From contig NW_021630118.1 in NCBI RefSeq assembly GCF_900700375.1, positions 62,001-126,000 on the forward strand: DNA of 64,000 nt, given 5' to 3'. The stretch is from Denticeps clupeoides. Its lineage: Eukaryota; Chordata; Actinopteri; Clupeiformes; Denticipitidae. Below, one piece after another: positions 35,974 to 49,723 of the stretch. The notes beneath the pieces were generated by a model. It worked only from the letters and a program-made list of their open reading frames with translations. It had not been told where the DNA came from and made no database searches. Position 1 is the stretch's first letter; every line of letters starts with the position of its first letter. Position numbers and translations under genes: made by a program.

Positions 35974-36925
35974 GTTCTTTTTTAATTAGACAAAGAGCCA
36001 CTTGGGACTAGGAAGATGTAGTACCAAAATTAGCATGGAACTTGCAAAAGGATGACACACAAATCAGTGAAGTGCTCCATATTTTCAACTTTTTTTGATT
36101 GACAAATAGGAACTAGGGTTCCTTAGGAAAAGGGAGATGCTGTGCCAAATTCCAAATGTTCAGTTTTTTTTATTTTCAAAGCAAACACACAAAGATGAAC
36201 TCCATAAGAAGATCTGAAACATTTTCAACTGCATCTGGTGTCAATGTATTAATGAAGTTGCTCATGTAGTGGACAATCTCAATCATTTGGTATGATAAGA
36301 AGAACTGAAGCTGCTGTACATTTCTTTAGCTGACTCTAGGCCTGACTCTACACAGACAATTGTGTTTGTGGTTTAGTTGTGAACAACATGCTTGTGAGAG
36401 GGTAAACGCAGTCTGTCCGCTATCAGGAATGATGCAGTCTAGATGCCCACATATGGGGACTTTGTAGGAGTCAGCACTAGCAAAATGCAGAGGTCCAACC
36501 TCAGTCTGGGAAGACCACATATTTGAGAATGAAATTTCCCCTTCCAAAAAAGCATGAACTATAATGAAATGGCAGAAGATTGCTGCCAGTACCTTAACAG
36601 AGACCCAGACAGTGACATCACCACGTGGAATACACACACTGCCTGGAACCACGCCCCTTTCCTGCATTGACCTGCCCACTTTGTGATGTTCCTATGACTC
36701 TTGACACCAATCAAATTATTCTTCTTTCTTTGCTACACAAACTGACCATACTTTAATCATGCACCTCCACAAGTTACCAGCCTCTTGGAAAATGCAATTA
36801 GGGTAACTAAGCATTTGCTCTCCAAATAATTTATCACATTTTTACACAATACTCCATACAAGGTCTTGGTGAGCAGAACAATGATATGGTCAGTATTATA
36901 AGTGGCAGCTGAGAAGCTGGTTGAT

Positions 36926-37031
36926 GTGCTTGCTACGGCTGCACATATACTAAAATTGGATCGATACAGAGAAGATTAGCATGGCCCCTGCGAAAGGATG
37001 ACACGCAAATCCGTGAAGCGTTCCATATTTT
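36926..37031 (+). ncRNA. U6: U6 snRNA variant gene, unit 36
   Basis: Consensus copy. TATA 36894-36901; remnant 37084-37143. Double-base site near 36416 (CTGTCCGC). Confidence 0.95.
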
Positions 37032-37983
37032 GTTCTTTTTTAATTAGACAAAGAGTCACTTGGGACTAGGAAGATGTTGTACCAAGATTAGCATGGAACT
37101 TGCAAAAGGATGACACACAAATCAGTGAAGTGCTCCATATTTTCAACTTTTTTTGATTGACAAATAGGAACTAGGGTTCCTTGGGAAAAGGGAGATGCTG
37201 TGCCAAATTCCAAATGTTAGTTTTTTTTTTTTTCAAAGCAAAACACACAGGGATGAAAGACCATAAGAAGATCAGACACTTTTCCAACTGCATCTGGTGT
37301 CAATGTATTAATGAAGTTGCTCATGTAGTGGACAATCTCAATCATTTGGTATGATAAGAAGAACTGAAGCTGCTGTACATTTCTTTAGCTGACTCTAGGA
37401 CTGACTCTACACAGACAATTGTGTTTGTGGTTTAGTTGTGAACAACATGCTTGTAAGAGGGTAAACGCAGTCTGCCGCTATCAGGAATGATGCAGTCTAG
37501 ATGCCCACATATGGGGACTTTGTAGGAGTCAGCACTAGCAAAATGCAGAGGTACAACCTCAGTCTGGGAAGACCACATATTTGAGAATGAAATTTCCCCT
37601 TCCAAAAAAGCATGAACTATAATGAAATGGCAGAAGATTGCTGCCAGTACCTTAACAGAGACCCAGACAGTGACATCACCACGTGGAATAAACAAACTGC
37701 CTGGAACCACGCCCCTTTCCTGCATTGACCTGCCCACTTTGTGATTTTCCCATGACTCTTGACACCAATCAAATTATTCTTCTTACTTTGCTACACAAAC
37801 TGACCATACTTTAATCATGCACCTCCACAAGTTACCAGCCTCTTGGAAAATGCAATTAGGGTAACTAAGCATTTGCTCTCCAAATATTTTATCACATTTT
37901 TACACAATACTCCATACAAGGTCTTGGTGAGCAGAACAATGATATGGTCAGTATTATAAGTGGCAGCTGAGAAGCTGGTTGAT

Positions 37984-38089
37984 GTGCTTGCTACGGCTGC
38001 ACATATACTAAAATTGGATCGATACAGAGAAGATTAGCATGGCCCCTGCGAAAGGATGACACGCAAATCCGTGAAGCGTTCCATATTTT
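37984..38089 (+). ncRNA. U6: U6 snRNA variant gene, unit 37
   Basis: Consensus copy. TATA 37952-37959; remnant 38142-38201. Confidence 0.95.
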
Positions 38090-39040
38090 GTTCTTTTTTA
38101 ATTAGACAAAGAGTCACTTGGGACTAGGAAGATGTTGTACCAAGATTAGCATGGAACTTGTAAAAGGATGACACACAAATCAGTGAAGTGCTCCATATTT
38201 TCAACTTTTTTTGATTGACAAATAGGAACTAGGGTTCCTTAGGAAAAGGGAGATGCTGTGCCAAATTCCAAATGTTCAGTTTTTTTTATTTTCAAAGCAA
38301 ACACACAAGGATGAACTCCATAAGAAGATCAGAAACATTTCCAACTGCATCTGGTGTCAATGTATTAATGAAGTTGCTCATGTAGTGGACAATCTCAATC
38401 ATTTGGTAAGATAAGAAGAACTGAAGCTGCTGTACATTTCTTTAGCTGACTCTAGGCCTGACTCTACACAGACAATTGTGTTTGTGGTTTAGTTGTGAAC
38501 AACATGCTTGTGAGAGGGTAAACGCAGTCTGTCGCTATCAGGAATGATGCAGTCTAGATGCCCACATATGGGGACTTTGTAGGAGTCAGCACTAGCAAAA
38601 TGCAGAGGTACAACCTCAGTCTGGGAAGACCACATATTTGAGAATGAAATTTCCCCTTCCAAAAAAGCATGAACTATAATGAAATGGCAGAAGATTGCTG
38701 CCAGTACCTTAACAGAGACCCAGACAGTGACATCACCACGTGGAATAAACACACTGCCTGGAACCACGCCCCTTTCCTGCATTGACCTGCCCACTTTGTG
38801 ATGTTCCTATGACTCTTGACACCAATCAAATTATTCTTCTTTCTTTGCTACACAAACTGACCATACTTTAATCATGCACCTCCACAAGTTACCAGCCTCT
38901 TGGAAAATGCAATTAGGGTAACTAAGCATTTGCTCTCCAAATAATTTATCACATTTTTACACAATACTCCATACAAGGTCTTGGTGAGCAGAACAATGAT
39001 ATGGTCAGTATTATAAGTGGCAGCTGAGAAGCTGGTTGAT

Positions 39041-39146
39041 GTGCTTGCTACGGCTGCACATATACTAAAATTGGATCGATACAGAGAAGATTAGCATGGC
39101 CCCTGCGAAAGGATGACACGCAAATCCGTGAAGCGTTCCATATTTT
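39041..39146 (+). ncRNA. U6: U6 snRNA variant gene, unit 38
   Basis: Consensus copy. TATA 39009-39016; remnant 39199-39257, one base short. Confidence 0.95.
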
Positions 39147-40096
39147 GTTCTTTTTTAATTAGACAAAGAGTCACTTGGGACTAGGAAGATGTTGTACCAA
39201 GATTAGCATGGAACTTGTAAAGGATGACACACAAATCAGTGAAGTGCTCCATATTTTCAACTTTTTTTGATTGACAAATAGGAACTAGGGTTCCTTAGGA
39301 AAAGGGAGATGCTGTGCCAAATTCCAAATGTTAGTTTTTTTATTTTCAAAGCAAACACACAGGATGAACTACCATAAGAAGATCAGAAACATTTCCAACT
39401 GCATCTGGTGTCAATGTATTAATGAAGTTGCTCATGTAGTGGACAATCTCAATCATTTGGTAATGATAAGAAGAACTGAAGCTGCTGTACATTTCTTTAG
39501 CTGACTCTAGGACTGACTCTACACAGACAATTGTGTTTGTGGTTTAGTTGTGAACAACATGCTTGTGAGAGGGTAAACGCAGTCTGCCGCTATCAGGAAT
39601 GATGCAGTCTAGATGCCCACATATGGGGACTTTGTAGGAGTCAGCACTAGCAAAATGCAGAGGTACAACCTCAGTCTGGGAAGACCACATATTTGAGAAT
39701 GAAATTTCCCCTTCCAAAAAAGCATGAACTATAATGAAATGGCAGAAGATTGCTGCCAGTACCTTAACAGAGACCCAGACAGTGACATCACCACGTGGAA
39801 TAAACACACTGCCTGGAACCACGCCCCTTTCCTGCATTGACCTGCCCACTTTGTGATGTTCCTATGACTCTTGACACCAATCAAATTATTCTTCTTACTT
39901 TGCTACACAAACTAGACCATACTTTAATCATGCACCTCCACAAGTTACCAGCCTCTTGGAAAATGCAATTAGGGTAACTAAGCATTTGCTCTCCAAATAT
40001 TTTATCACATTTTTACACAATACTCCATACAAGGTCTTGGTGAGCAGAACAATGATATGGTCAGTATTATAAGTGGCAGCTGAGAAGCTGGTTGAT

Positions 40097-40202
40097 GTGC
40101 TTGCTACGGCTGCACATATACTAAAATTGGATCGATACAGAGAAGATTAGCATGGCCCCTGCGAAAGGATGACACGCAAATCCGTGAAGCGTTCCATATT
40201 TT
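40097..40202 (+). ncRNA. U6: U6 snRNA variant gene, unit 39
   Basis: Consensus copy. TATA 40065-40072; remnant 40255-40314. Confidence 0.95.
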
Positions 40203-41154
40203 GTTCTTTTTTAATTAGACAAAGAGTCACTTGGGACTAGGAAGATGTTGTACCAAGATTAGCATGGAACTTGTAAAAGGATGACACACAAATCAGTGAA
40301 GTGCTCCATATTTTCAACTTTTTTTGATTGACAAATAGGAACTAGGGTTCCTTAGGAAAAGGGAGATGCTGTGCCAAATTCCAAATGTTCAGTTTTTTTT
40401 ATTTTCAAAGCAAACACACAGGATGAACTACCATAAGAAGATCAGAAACATTTCCAACTGCAATCTGGTGTCAATGTATTAATGAAGTTGCTCATGTAGT
40501 GGACAATCTCAATCATTTGGTATGATAAGAAGAACTGAAGCTGCTGTACATTTCTTTAGCTGACTCTAGGCCTGACTCTACACAGACAATTGTGTTTGTG
40601 GTTTAGTTGTGAACAACATGCTTGTGAGAGGGTAAACGCAGTCTGCCGCTATCAGGAATGATGCAGTCTAGATGCCCACATATGGGGACTTTGTAGGAGT
40701 CAGCACTAGCAAAATGCAAAGGTACAACCTCAGTCTGGGAAGACCACATATTTGAGAATGAAATTTCCCCTTCCAAAAAAGCATGAACTATAATGAAATG
40801 GCAGAAGATTGCTGTCAGTACCTTAACAGAGACCCAGACAGTGACATCACCACGTGGAATAAACACACTGCCTGGAACCACGCCCCTTTCCTGCATTGAC
40901 CTGCCCACTTTGTGATGTTCCTATGACTCTTGACACCAATCAAATTATTCTTCTTACTTTGCTACACAAACTGACCACACTTTAATCATGCACCTCCACA
41001 AGTTACCAGCCTCTTGGAAAATGCAATTAGGGTAACTAAGCATTTGCTCTCCAAATATTTGATCACATTTTTACACAATACTCCATACAAGGTCTTGGTG
41101 AGCAGAACAATGATATGGTCAGTATTATAAGTGGCAGCTGAGAAGCTGGTTGAT

Positions 41155-41260
41155 GTGCTTGCTACGGCTGCACATAGACTAAAATTGGATCAATACAGAG
41201 AAGATTAGCATGGCCCCTGCGAAAGGATGACACGCAAATCCGTGAAGCGTTCCATAATTT
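41155..41260 (+). ncRNA. U6: U6 copy with broken terminator, unit 40
   Basis: Full length with T23G (CATAGACT), G38A (GATCAATAC) and T103A, which turns the 3' T4 run into ATTT. Only the T6 run at 41265-41270 remains as a Pol III stop, so any RNA would be 3'-extended. TATA 41123-41130; remnant 41313-41371. Confidence 0.93.
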
Positions 41261-42209
41261 GTTCTTTTTTAATTAGACAAAGAGTCACTTGGTACGAGGA
41301 AGATGTTGTACCAAGATTAGCATGGAACTTGTAAAGGATGACACACAAATCAGTGAAGTGCTCCATATTTTCAACTTTTTTTGATTGACAAATAGGAACT
41401 AGGGTTCCTTAGGAAAAGGGAGATGCTGTGCCAAATTCCAAATGTTAGTTTTTTTTATTTTCAAAGCAAAAACACAAGAATGAACTCCATAAGAAGATCA
41501 GAAACATTTCCAACTGCATCTGGTATCAATGTATTGATGAAGTTGTTCATGTAGTGGACAATCTCAATCATTTGGTAAGATAAGAAGAACTGAAGCTGCT
41601 GTACATTTCTTTAGCTGACTCTAGGACGTACTCTACACAGACAATTGTGTTTGTGGTTTAGTTGTGAACAACATGCTTGTAAGAGGGTAAACGCAGTCTG
41701 CCGCTATCAGGAATGATGCAGTCTAGATGCCCACATATGGGGACTTTGTAGGAGTCAGCACTAGCAAAATGCAGAGGTCCCACCTCAGTCTGGGAAGACC
41801 ACATATTTGAGAATGAAATTTCCCCTTCCAAAAAAGCATGAACTATAATGAAATGGCAGAAGATTGCTGCCAGTACCTTAACAGAGACCCAGACAGTGAC
41901 ATCACCACGTGGAATAAACACACTGCCTGGAACCACGCCCCTTTCCTGCATTGACCTGCCCACTTTGTGATGTTCCTATGACTCTTGACACCAATCAAAT
42001 TATTCTTCTTACTTTGCTACACAAACTGACCATACTTTAATCATGCACCTCCACAAGTTACCAGCCTCTTGGAAAATGCAATTAGGGTAACTAAGCATTT
42101 GCTCTCCAAATATTTTATCACATTTTTACACAATACTCCATACAAGGTCTTGGTGAGCAGAACAATGATTTGGTCAGTATTATAAGTGGCAGCTGAGAAG
42201 CTGGTTGAT

Positions 42210-42315
42210 GTGCTTGCTACGGCTGCACATATACTAAAATTGGATCGATACAGAGAAGATTAGCATGGCCCCTGCGAAAGGATGACACGCAAATCCGTGA
42301 AGCGTTCCATATTTT
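42210..42315 (+). ncRNA. U6: U6 snRNA variant gene, unit 41
   Basis: Consensus copy; D marker GACGTAC near 41626. TATA 42178-42185; remnant 42368-42427. Confidence 0.95.
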
Positions 42316-43270
42316 GTTCTTTTTTAATTAGACAAAGAGTCACTTGGGACTAGGAAGATGTTGTACCAAGATTAGCATGGAACTTGTAAAAGGATGACAC
42401 ACAAATCAGTGAAGTGCTCCATATTTTCAAATTTTTTTGATTGACAAATAGGAACTAGGGTTCCTTAGGAAAAGGGAGATGCTGTGCCAAATTCCAAATG
42501 TTCAGTTTTTTTTTATTTTCAAAGCAAACACACAGGGATGAATACCATAAGAAGATCAGAAACATGTCCAACTGCATCTGGTGTCAATGTATTAATGAAG
42601 TTGCTCATGTAGTGGACAATCTCAATCATTTGGTATGATAAGAAGATACTGAAGCTGCTGTACATTTCTTTAGCTGACTCTAGGACTGACTCTACACAGA
42701 CAATTGTGTTTGTGGTTTAGTTGTGAACAACATGCTTGTGAGAGGGTAAACGCAGTCTGTCCGCTATCAGGAATGATGCAGTCTAGATGCCCACATATGG
42801 GGACTTTGTAGGAGTCAGCACTAGCAAAATGCAGAGGTACAACCTCAGTCTGGGAAGACCACATATTTGAGAATGAAATTTCCCCTTCCAAAAAAGCATG
42901 AACTATAATGAAATGGCAGAAGATTGCTGCCAGTACCTTAACAGAGACCCAGACAGTGACATCACCACGTGGAATAAACACACTGCCTGGAACCACGCCC
43001 CTTTCCTGCATTGACCTGCCCACTTTGTGATGTTCCTATGACTCTTGACACCAATCAAATTATTCTTCTTTACTTTGCTACACAAACTGACCATACTTTA
43101 ATCATGCACCTCCACAAGTTACCAGCCTCTTGGAAAATGCAATTAGGGTAACTAAGCATTTGCTCTCCAAATATTTTATCACATTTTTACACAATACTCC
43201 ATACAAGGTCTTGGTGAGCAGAACAATGATATGGTCAGTATTATAAGTGGCAGCTGAGAAAATGGTTGAT

Positions 43271-43376
43271 GTGCTTGCTACGGCTGCACATATACTAAAA
43301 TTGGATCGATACAGAGAAGATTAGCATGGCCCCTGCGAAAGGATGACACGCAAATCCGTGAAGCGTTCCATATTTT
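43271..43376 (+). ncRNA. U6: U6 snRNA variant gene, unit 42
   Basis: Consensus copy. TATA 43239-43246; the pre-+1 stretch reads GAGAAAATGG instead of GAGAAGCTGG. Remnant 43429-43488. Double-base sites near 42647 and 42760. Confidence 0.95.
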
Positions 43377-44328
43377 GTTCTTTTTTAATTAGACAAAGAG
43401 TCACTTGGGACTAGGAAGATGTTGTACCAAGATTAGCATGGAACTTGTAAAAGGATGACACACAAATCAGTGAAGTGCTCCATATTTTCAACTTTTTTTG
43501 ATTGACAAATAGGAACTAGGGTTCCTTAGGAAAAGGGAGATGCTGTGCCAAATTCCAAATGTTCAGTTTTTTTTATTTTCAAAGCAAAACACACAGGATG
43601 AACTACCATAAGAAGATCAGAAACATTTCCAACTGCATCTGGTGTCAATGTATTAATGAAGTTGCTCATGTAGTGGACAATCTCAATCATTTGGTAAGAT
43701 AAGAAGAACTGAAGCTGCTGTACATTTCTTTAGCTGACTCTAGGACGTACTCTACACAGACAATTGTGTTTGTGGTTTAGTTGTGAACAACATGCTTGTA
43801 AGAGGGTAAACGCAGTCTGCCGCTATCAGGAATGATGCAGTCTAGATGCCCACATATGGGGACTTTGTAGGAGTCAGCACTAGCAAAATGCAGAGGTACA
43901 ACCTCAGTCTGGGAAGACCACATATTTGAGAATGAAATTTCCCCTTCCAAAAAAGCATGAACTATAATGAAATGGCAGAAGATTGCTGTCAGTACCTTAA
44001 CAGAGACCCAGACAGTGACATCACCACGTGGAATAAACACACTGCCTGGAACCACGCCCCTTTCCTGCATTGACCTGCCCACTTTGTGATGTTCCTATGA
44101 CTCTTGACACCAATCAAATTATTCTTCTTTCTTTGCTACACAAACTGACCATACTTTAATCATGCACCTCCACAAGTTACCAGCCTCTTGGAAAATGCAA
44201 TTAGGGTAACTAAGCATTTGCTCTCCAAATATTTTATCACATTTTTACACAATACTCCATACAAGGTCTTGGTGAGCAGAACAATGATATGGTCAGTATT
44301 ATAAGTGGCAGCTGAGAAGCTGGTTGAT

Positions 44329-44434
44329 GTGCTTGCTACGGCTGCACATATACTAAAATTGGATCGATACAGAGAAGATTAGCATGGCCCCTGCGAAAGG
44401 ATGACACGCAAATCCGTGAAGCGTTCCATATTTT
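44329..44434 (+). ncRNA. U6: U6 snRNA variant gene, unit 43
   Basis: Consensus copy; D marker GACGTAC near 43744. TATA 44297-44304; remnant 44487-44546. Confidence 0.95.
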
Positions 44435-45385
44435 GTTCTTTTTTAATTAGAAAAAGAGTCACTTGGGACTAGGAAGATGTTGTACCAAGATTAGCATGGA
44501 ACTTGTAAAAGGATGACCCACAAATCAGTGAAGTGCTCCATATTTTCAACTTTTTTTGATTGACAAATAGGAACTAGGGTTCCTTAGGAAAAGGGAGATG
44601 CTGTGCCAAATTCCAAATGTTCAGTTTTTTTTATTTTCAAAGCAAACACACAAGGAATGAACTCCATAAGAAGATCAGAAACATTTCCAACTGCATCTGG
44701 TGTCAATGTATTAATGAAGTTGCTCATGTAGTGGACAATCTCAATCATTTGGTATGATAAGAAGAACTGAAGCTGCTGTACATTTCTTTAGCTGACTCTA
44801 GGCCTGACTCTACACAGACAATTGTGTTTGTGGTTTAGTTTTGAACAACATGCTTGTGAGAGGGTAAACGCAGTCTGTCGCTATCAGGAATGATGCAGTC
44901 TAGATGCCCACATATGGGGACTTTGTAGGAGTCAGCACTAGCAAAATGCAGAGGTACAACCTCAGTCTGGGAAGACCACATATTTGAGAATGAAATTTCC
45001 CCTTCCAAAAAAGCATGAACTAAAATGAAATGGCAGAAGATTGCTGTCAGTACCTTAACAGAGACCCAGACAGTGACATCACCACGTGGAATAAACACAC
45101 TGCCTGGAACCACGCCCCTTTCCTGCATTGACCTGCCCACTTTGTGATGTTCCTATGACTCTTGACACCAATCAAATTATTCTTCTTCTTTGCTACACAA
45201 ACTGACCATACTTTAATCATGCACCTCCACAAGTTACCAGCCTCTTGGAAAATGCAATTAGGGTAACTAAGCATTTGCTCTCCAAATATTTTATCACATT
45301 TTTACACAATACTCCATACAAGGTCTTGGTGAGCAGAACAATGATATGGTCAGTATTATAAGTGGCAGCTGAGAAGCTGGCTGAT

Positions 45386-45491
45386 GTGCTTGCTACGGCT
45401 GCACATATACTAAAATTGGATCGATACAGAGAAGATTAGCATGGCCCCTGCGAAAGGATGACACGCAAATCCGTGAAGCGTTCCATATTTT
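45386..45491 (+). ncRNA. U6: U6 snRNA variant gene, unit 44
   Basis: Consensus copy. TATA 45354-45361; the pre-+1 stretch reads GGCTGAT instead of GGTTGAT. Remnant 45544-45603. Confidence 0.95.
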
Positions 45492-46442
45492 GTTCTTTTT
45501 TAATTAGACAAAGAGTCACTTGGGACTAGGAAGATGTTGTACCAAGATTAGCATGGAACTTGTAAAAGGATGACACACAAATCAGTGAAGTGCTCCATAT
45601 TTTCAACTTTTTTTGATTGACAAATAGGAACTAGGGTTCCTTAGGAAAAGGGAGATGCTGTGCCAAATTCCAAATGTTTAGTTTTTTTTTTTTCAAAGCA
45701 AAAACACAAGGATGAACTCCATAAGAAGATCAGAAACATTTCCAACTGCATCTGGTGTCAATGTATTAATGAAGTTGCTCATGTAGTGGACAATCTCAAT
45801 CATTTGGTATGATAAGAAGAACTGAAGCTGCTGTACATTTCTTTAGCTGACTCTAGGCCTGACTCTACACAGACAATTGTGTTTGTGGTTTAGTTGTGAA
45901 CAACATGCTTGTGAGAGGGTAAACGCAGTCTGCCGCTATCAGGAATGATGCAGTCTAGATGCCCACATATGGGGACTTTGTAGGAGTCAGCACTAGCAAA
46001 ATGCAGAGGTACAACCTCAGTCTGTGAAGACCACATATTTGAGAATGAAATTTCCCCTTCCAAAAAAGCATGAACTATAATGAAATGGCAGAAGATTGCT
46101 GCCAGTACCTTAACAGAGACCCAGACAGTGACATCACCACGTGGAATAAACACACTGCCTGGAACCACGCCCCTTTCCTGCATTGACCTGCCCACTTTGT
46201 GATGTTCCTATGACTCTTGACACCAATCAAATTATTCTTCTTACTTTGCTACACAAACTAGACCATACTTTAATCATGCACCTCCACAAGTTACCAGCCT
46301 CTTGGAAAATGCAATTAGGGTAACTAAGCATTTGCTCTCCAAATATTTTATCACATTTTTACACAATACTCCATACAAGGTCTTGGTGAGCAGAACAATG
46401 ATATGGTCAGTATTATAAGTGGCAGCTGAGAAGCTTGTTGAT

Positions 46443-46548
46443 GTGCTTGCTACGGCTGCACATATACTAAAATTGGATCGATACAGAGAAGATTAGCATG
46501 GCCCCTGCGAAAGGATGACACGCAAATCCGTGAAGCGTTCCATATTTT
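46443..46548 (+). ncRNA. U6: U6 snRNA variant gene, unit 45
   Basis: Consensus copy. TATA 46411-46418; remnant 46601-46660. Confidence 0.95.
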
Positions 46549-47498
46549 GTTCTTTTTTAATTAGACAAAGAGTCACTTGGGACTAGGAAGATGTTGTACC
46601 AAGATTAGCATGGAACTTGTAAAAGGATGACACACAAATCAGTGAAGTGCTCCATATTTTCAACTTTTTTTGATTGACAAATAGGAACTAGGGTTCCTTA
46701 GGAAAAGGGAGATGCTGTGACAAATTCCAAATGTTAGTTTTTTTTATTTTCAAAGCAAACACACAGGATGAACTACCATAAGAAGATCAGAAACATTTCC
46801 AACTGCATCTGGTGTCAATGTATTAATGAAGTTGCTCATGTAGTGGACAATCTCAATCATTTGGTATGATAAGAAGAACTGAAGCTGCTGTACATTTCTT
46901 TAGCTGACTCTAGGCCTGACTCTACACAGACAATTGTGTTTGTGGTTTAGTTGTGAACAACATGCTTGTGAGAGGGTAAACGCAGTCTGCCGCTATCAGG
47001 AATGATGCAGTCTAGATGCCCACATATGGGGACTTTGTAGGAGTCAGCACTAGCAAAATGCAGAGGTCCCACCTCAGTCTGGGAAGACCACATATTTGAG
47101 AATGAAATTTCCCCTTCCAAAAAAGCATGAACTATAATGAAATGGCAGAAGATTGCTGCCAGTACCTTAACAGAGACCCAGACAGTGACATCACCACGTG
47201 GAATAAACAAACTGCCTGGAACCACGCCCCTTTCCTGCATTGACCTGCCCACTTTGTGATGTTCCTATGACTCTTGACACCAATCAAATTATTCTTCTTA
47301 CTTTGCTACACAAACTGACCATACTTTAATCATGCACCTCCACAAGTTACCAGCCTCTTGGAAAATGCAATTAGGGTAACTAAGCATTTGCTCTCCAAAT
47401 ATTTTATCACATTTTTACACAATACTCCATACAAGGTCTTGGTGAGCAGAACAATGATATGGTCAGTATTATAAGTGGCAGCTGAGAAGCTTGTTGAT

Positions 47499-47604
47499 GT
47501 GCTTGCTACGGCTGCACATATACTAAAATTGGATCGATACAGAGAAGATTAGCATGGCCCCTGCGAAAGGATGACACGCAAATCCGTGAAGCGTTCCATA
47601 TTTT
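47499..47604 (+). ncRNA. U6: U6 snRNA variant gene, unit 46
   Basis: Consensus copy. TATA 47467-47474; remnant 47657-47716. Confidence 0.95.
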
Positions 47605-48557
47605 GTTCTTTTTTAATTAGACAAAGAGTCACTTGGGACTAGGAAGATGTTGTACCAAGATTAGCATGGAACTTGTAAAAGGATGACACACAAATCAGTG
47701 AAGTGCTCCATATTTTCAACTTTTTTTGATTGACAAATAGGAACTAGGGTTCCTTGGGAAAAGGGAGATGCTGTGCCAAATTCCAAATGTTCAGTTTTTT
47801 TTATTTTCAAAGCAAACACACAGGATGAACTACCATAAGAAGATCAGAAACATTTCCAACTGCAATCTGGTGTCAATGTATTAATGAAGTTGCTCATGTA
47901 GTGGACAATCTCAATCATTTGGTATGATAAGAAGAACTGAAGCTGCTGTACATTTCTTTAGCTGACTCTAGGACTGACTCTACACAGACAATTGTGTTTG
48001 TGGTTTAGTTGTGAACAACATGCTTGTGAGAGGGTAAACGCAGTCTGCCGCTATCAGGAATGATGCAGTCTAGATGCCCACATATGGGGACTTTGTAGGA
48101 GTCAGCACTAGCAAAATGCAGAGGTACAACCTCAGTCTGGGAAGACCACATATTTGAGAATGAAATTTCCCCTTCCAAAAAAGCATGAACTATAATGAAA
48201 TGGCAGAAGATTGCTGCCAGTACCTTAACAGAGACCCAGACAGTGACATCACCACGTGGAATAAACACACTGCCTGGAACCACGCCCCTTTCCTGCATTG
48301 ACCTGCCCACTTTGTGATGTTCCTATGACTCTTGACACCAATCAAATTATTCTTCTTTCTTTGCTACACAAACTGACCACTACTTTAATCATGCACCTCC
48401 ACAAGTTACCAGCCTCTTGGAAAATGCAATTAGGGTAACTAAGCATTTGCTCTCCAAATATTTTATCACATTTTTACACAATACTCCATACAAGGTCTTG
48501 GTGAGCAGAACAATGATATGGTCAGTATTATAAGTGGCAGCTGAGAAGCTGGTTGAT

Positions 48558-48663
48558 GTGCTTGCTACGGCTGCACATATACTAAAATTGGATCGATACA
48601 GAGAAGATTAGCATGGCCCCTGCGAAAGGATGACACGCAAATCCGTGAAGCGTTCCATATTTT
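48558..48663 (+). ncRNA. U6: U6 snRNA variant gene, unit 47
   Basis: Consensus copy. TATA 48526-48533; remnant 48716-48775. Double-base site at 48380 (GACCACTAC). Confidence 0.95.
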
Positions 48664-49617
48664 GTTCTTTTTTAATTAGACAAAGAGTCACTTGGGACTA
48701 GGAAGATGTTGTACCAAGATTAGCATGGAACTTGTAAAAGGATGACACACAAATCAGTGAAGTGCTCCATATTTTCAACTTTTTTTGATTGACAAATAGG
48801 AACTAGGGTTCCTTAGGAAAAGGGAGATGCTGTGCCAAATTCCAAATGTTTCAGTTTTTTTTATTTTCAAAGCAAAACACACAGGATGAACTACCATAAG
48901 AAGATCAGAAACATTTCCAACTGCAATCTGGTGTCAATGTATTAATGAAGTTGCTCATGTAGTGGACAATCTCAATCATTTGGTATGATAAGAAGAACTG
49001 AAGCTGCTGTACATTTCTTTAGCTGACTCTAGGACTGACTCTACACAGACAATTGTGTTTGTGGTTTAGTTGTGAACAACATGCTTGTGAGAGGGTAAAC
49101 GCAGTCTGTCGCTATCAGGAATGATGCAGTCTAGATGCCCACATATGGGGACTTTGTAGGAGTCAGCACTAGCAAAATGCAGAGGTACAACCACAGTCTG
49201 GGAAGACCACATATTTGAGAATGAAATTTCCCCTTCCAAAAAAGCATGAACTATAATGAAATGGCAGAAGATTGCTGTCAGTACCTTAACAGAGACCCAG
49301 ACAGTGACATCACCACGTGGAATAAACACACTGCCTGGAACCACGCCCCTTTCCTGCATTGACCTGCCCACTTTGTGATGTTCCTATGACTCTTGACACC
49401 AATCAAATTATTCTTCTTACTTTGCTACACAAACTGACCATACTTTAATCATGCACCTCCACAAGTTACCAGCCTCTTGGAAAATGCAATTAGGGTAACT
49501 AAGCATTTGCTCTCCAAATATTTTATCACATTTTTACACAATACTCCATACAAGGTCTTGGTGAGCAGAACAATGATATGGTCAGTATTATAAGTGGCAG
49601 CGGAGGAGCTGGTTGAT

Positions 49618-49723
49618 GTGCTTGCTACGGCTGCACATATACTAAAATTGGATCGATACAGAGAAGATTAGCATGGCCCCTGCGAAAGGATGACACGCAA
49701 ATCCGTGAAGCGTTCCATATTTT
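49618..49723 (+). ncRNA. U6: U6 snRNA variant gene, unit 48
   Basis: Consensus copy. TATA 49586-49593; the pre-+1 stretch GCGGAGGAGC is the form otherwise seen in D and E units. Remnant 49776-49835. Confidence 0.95.
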
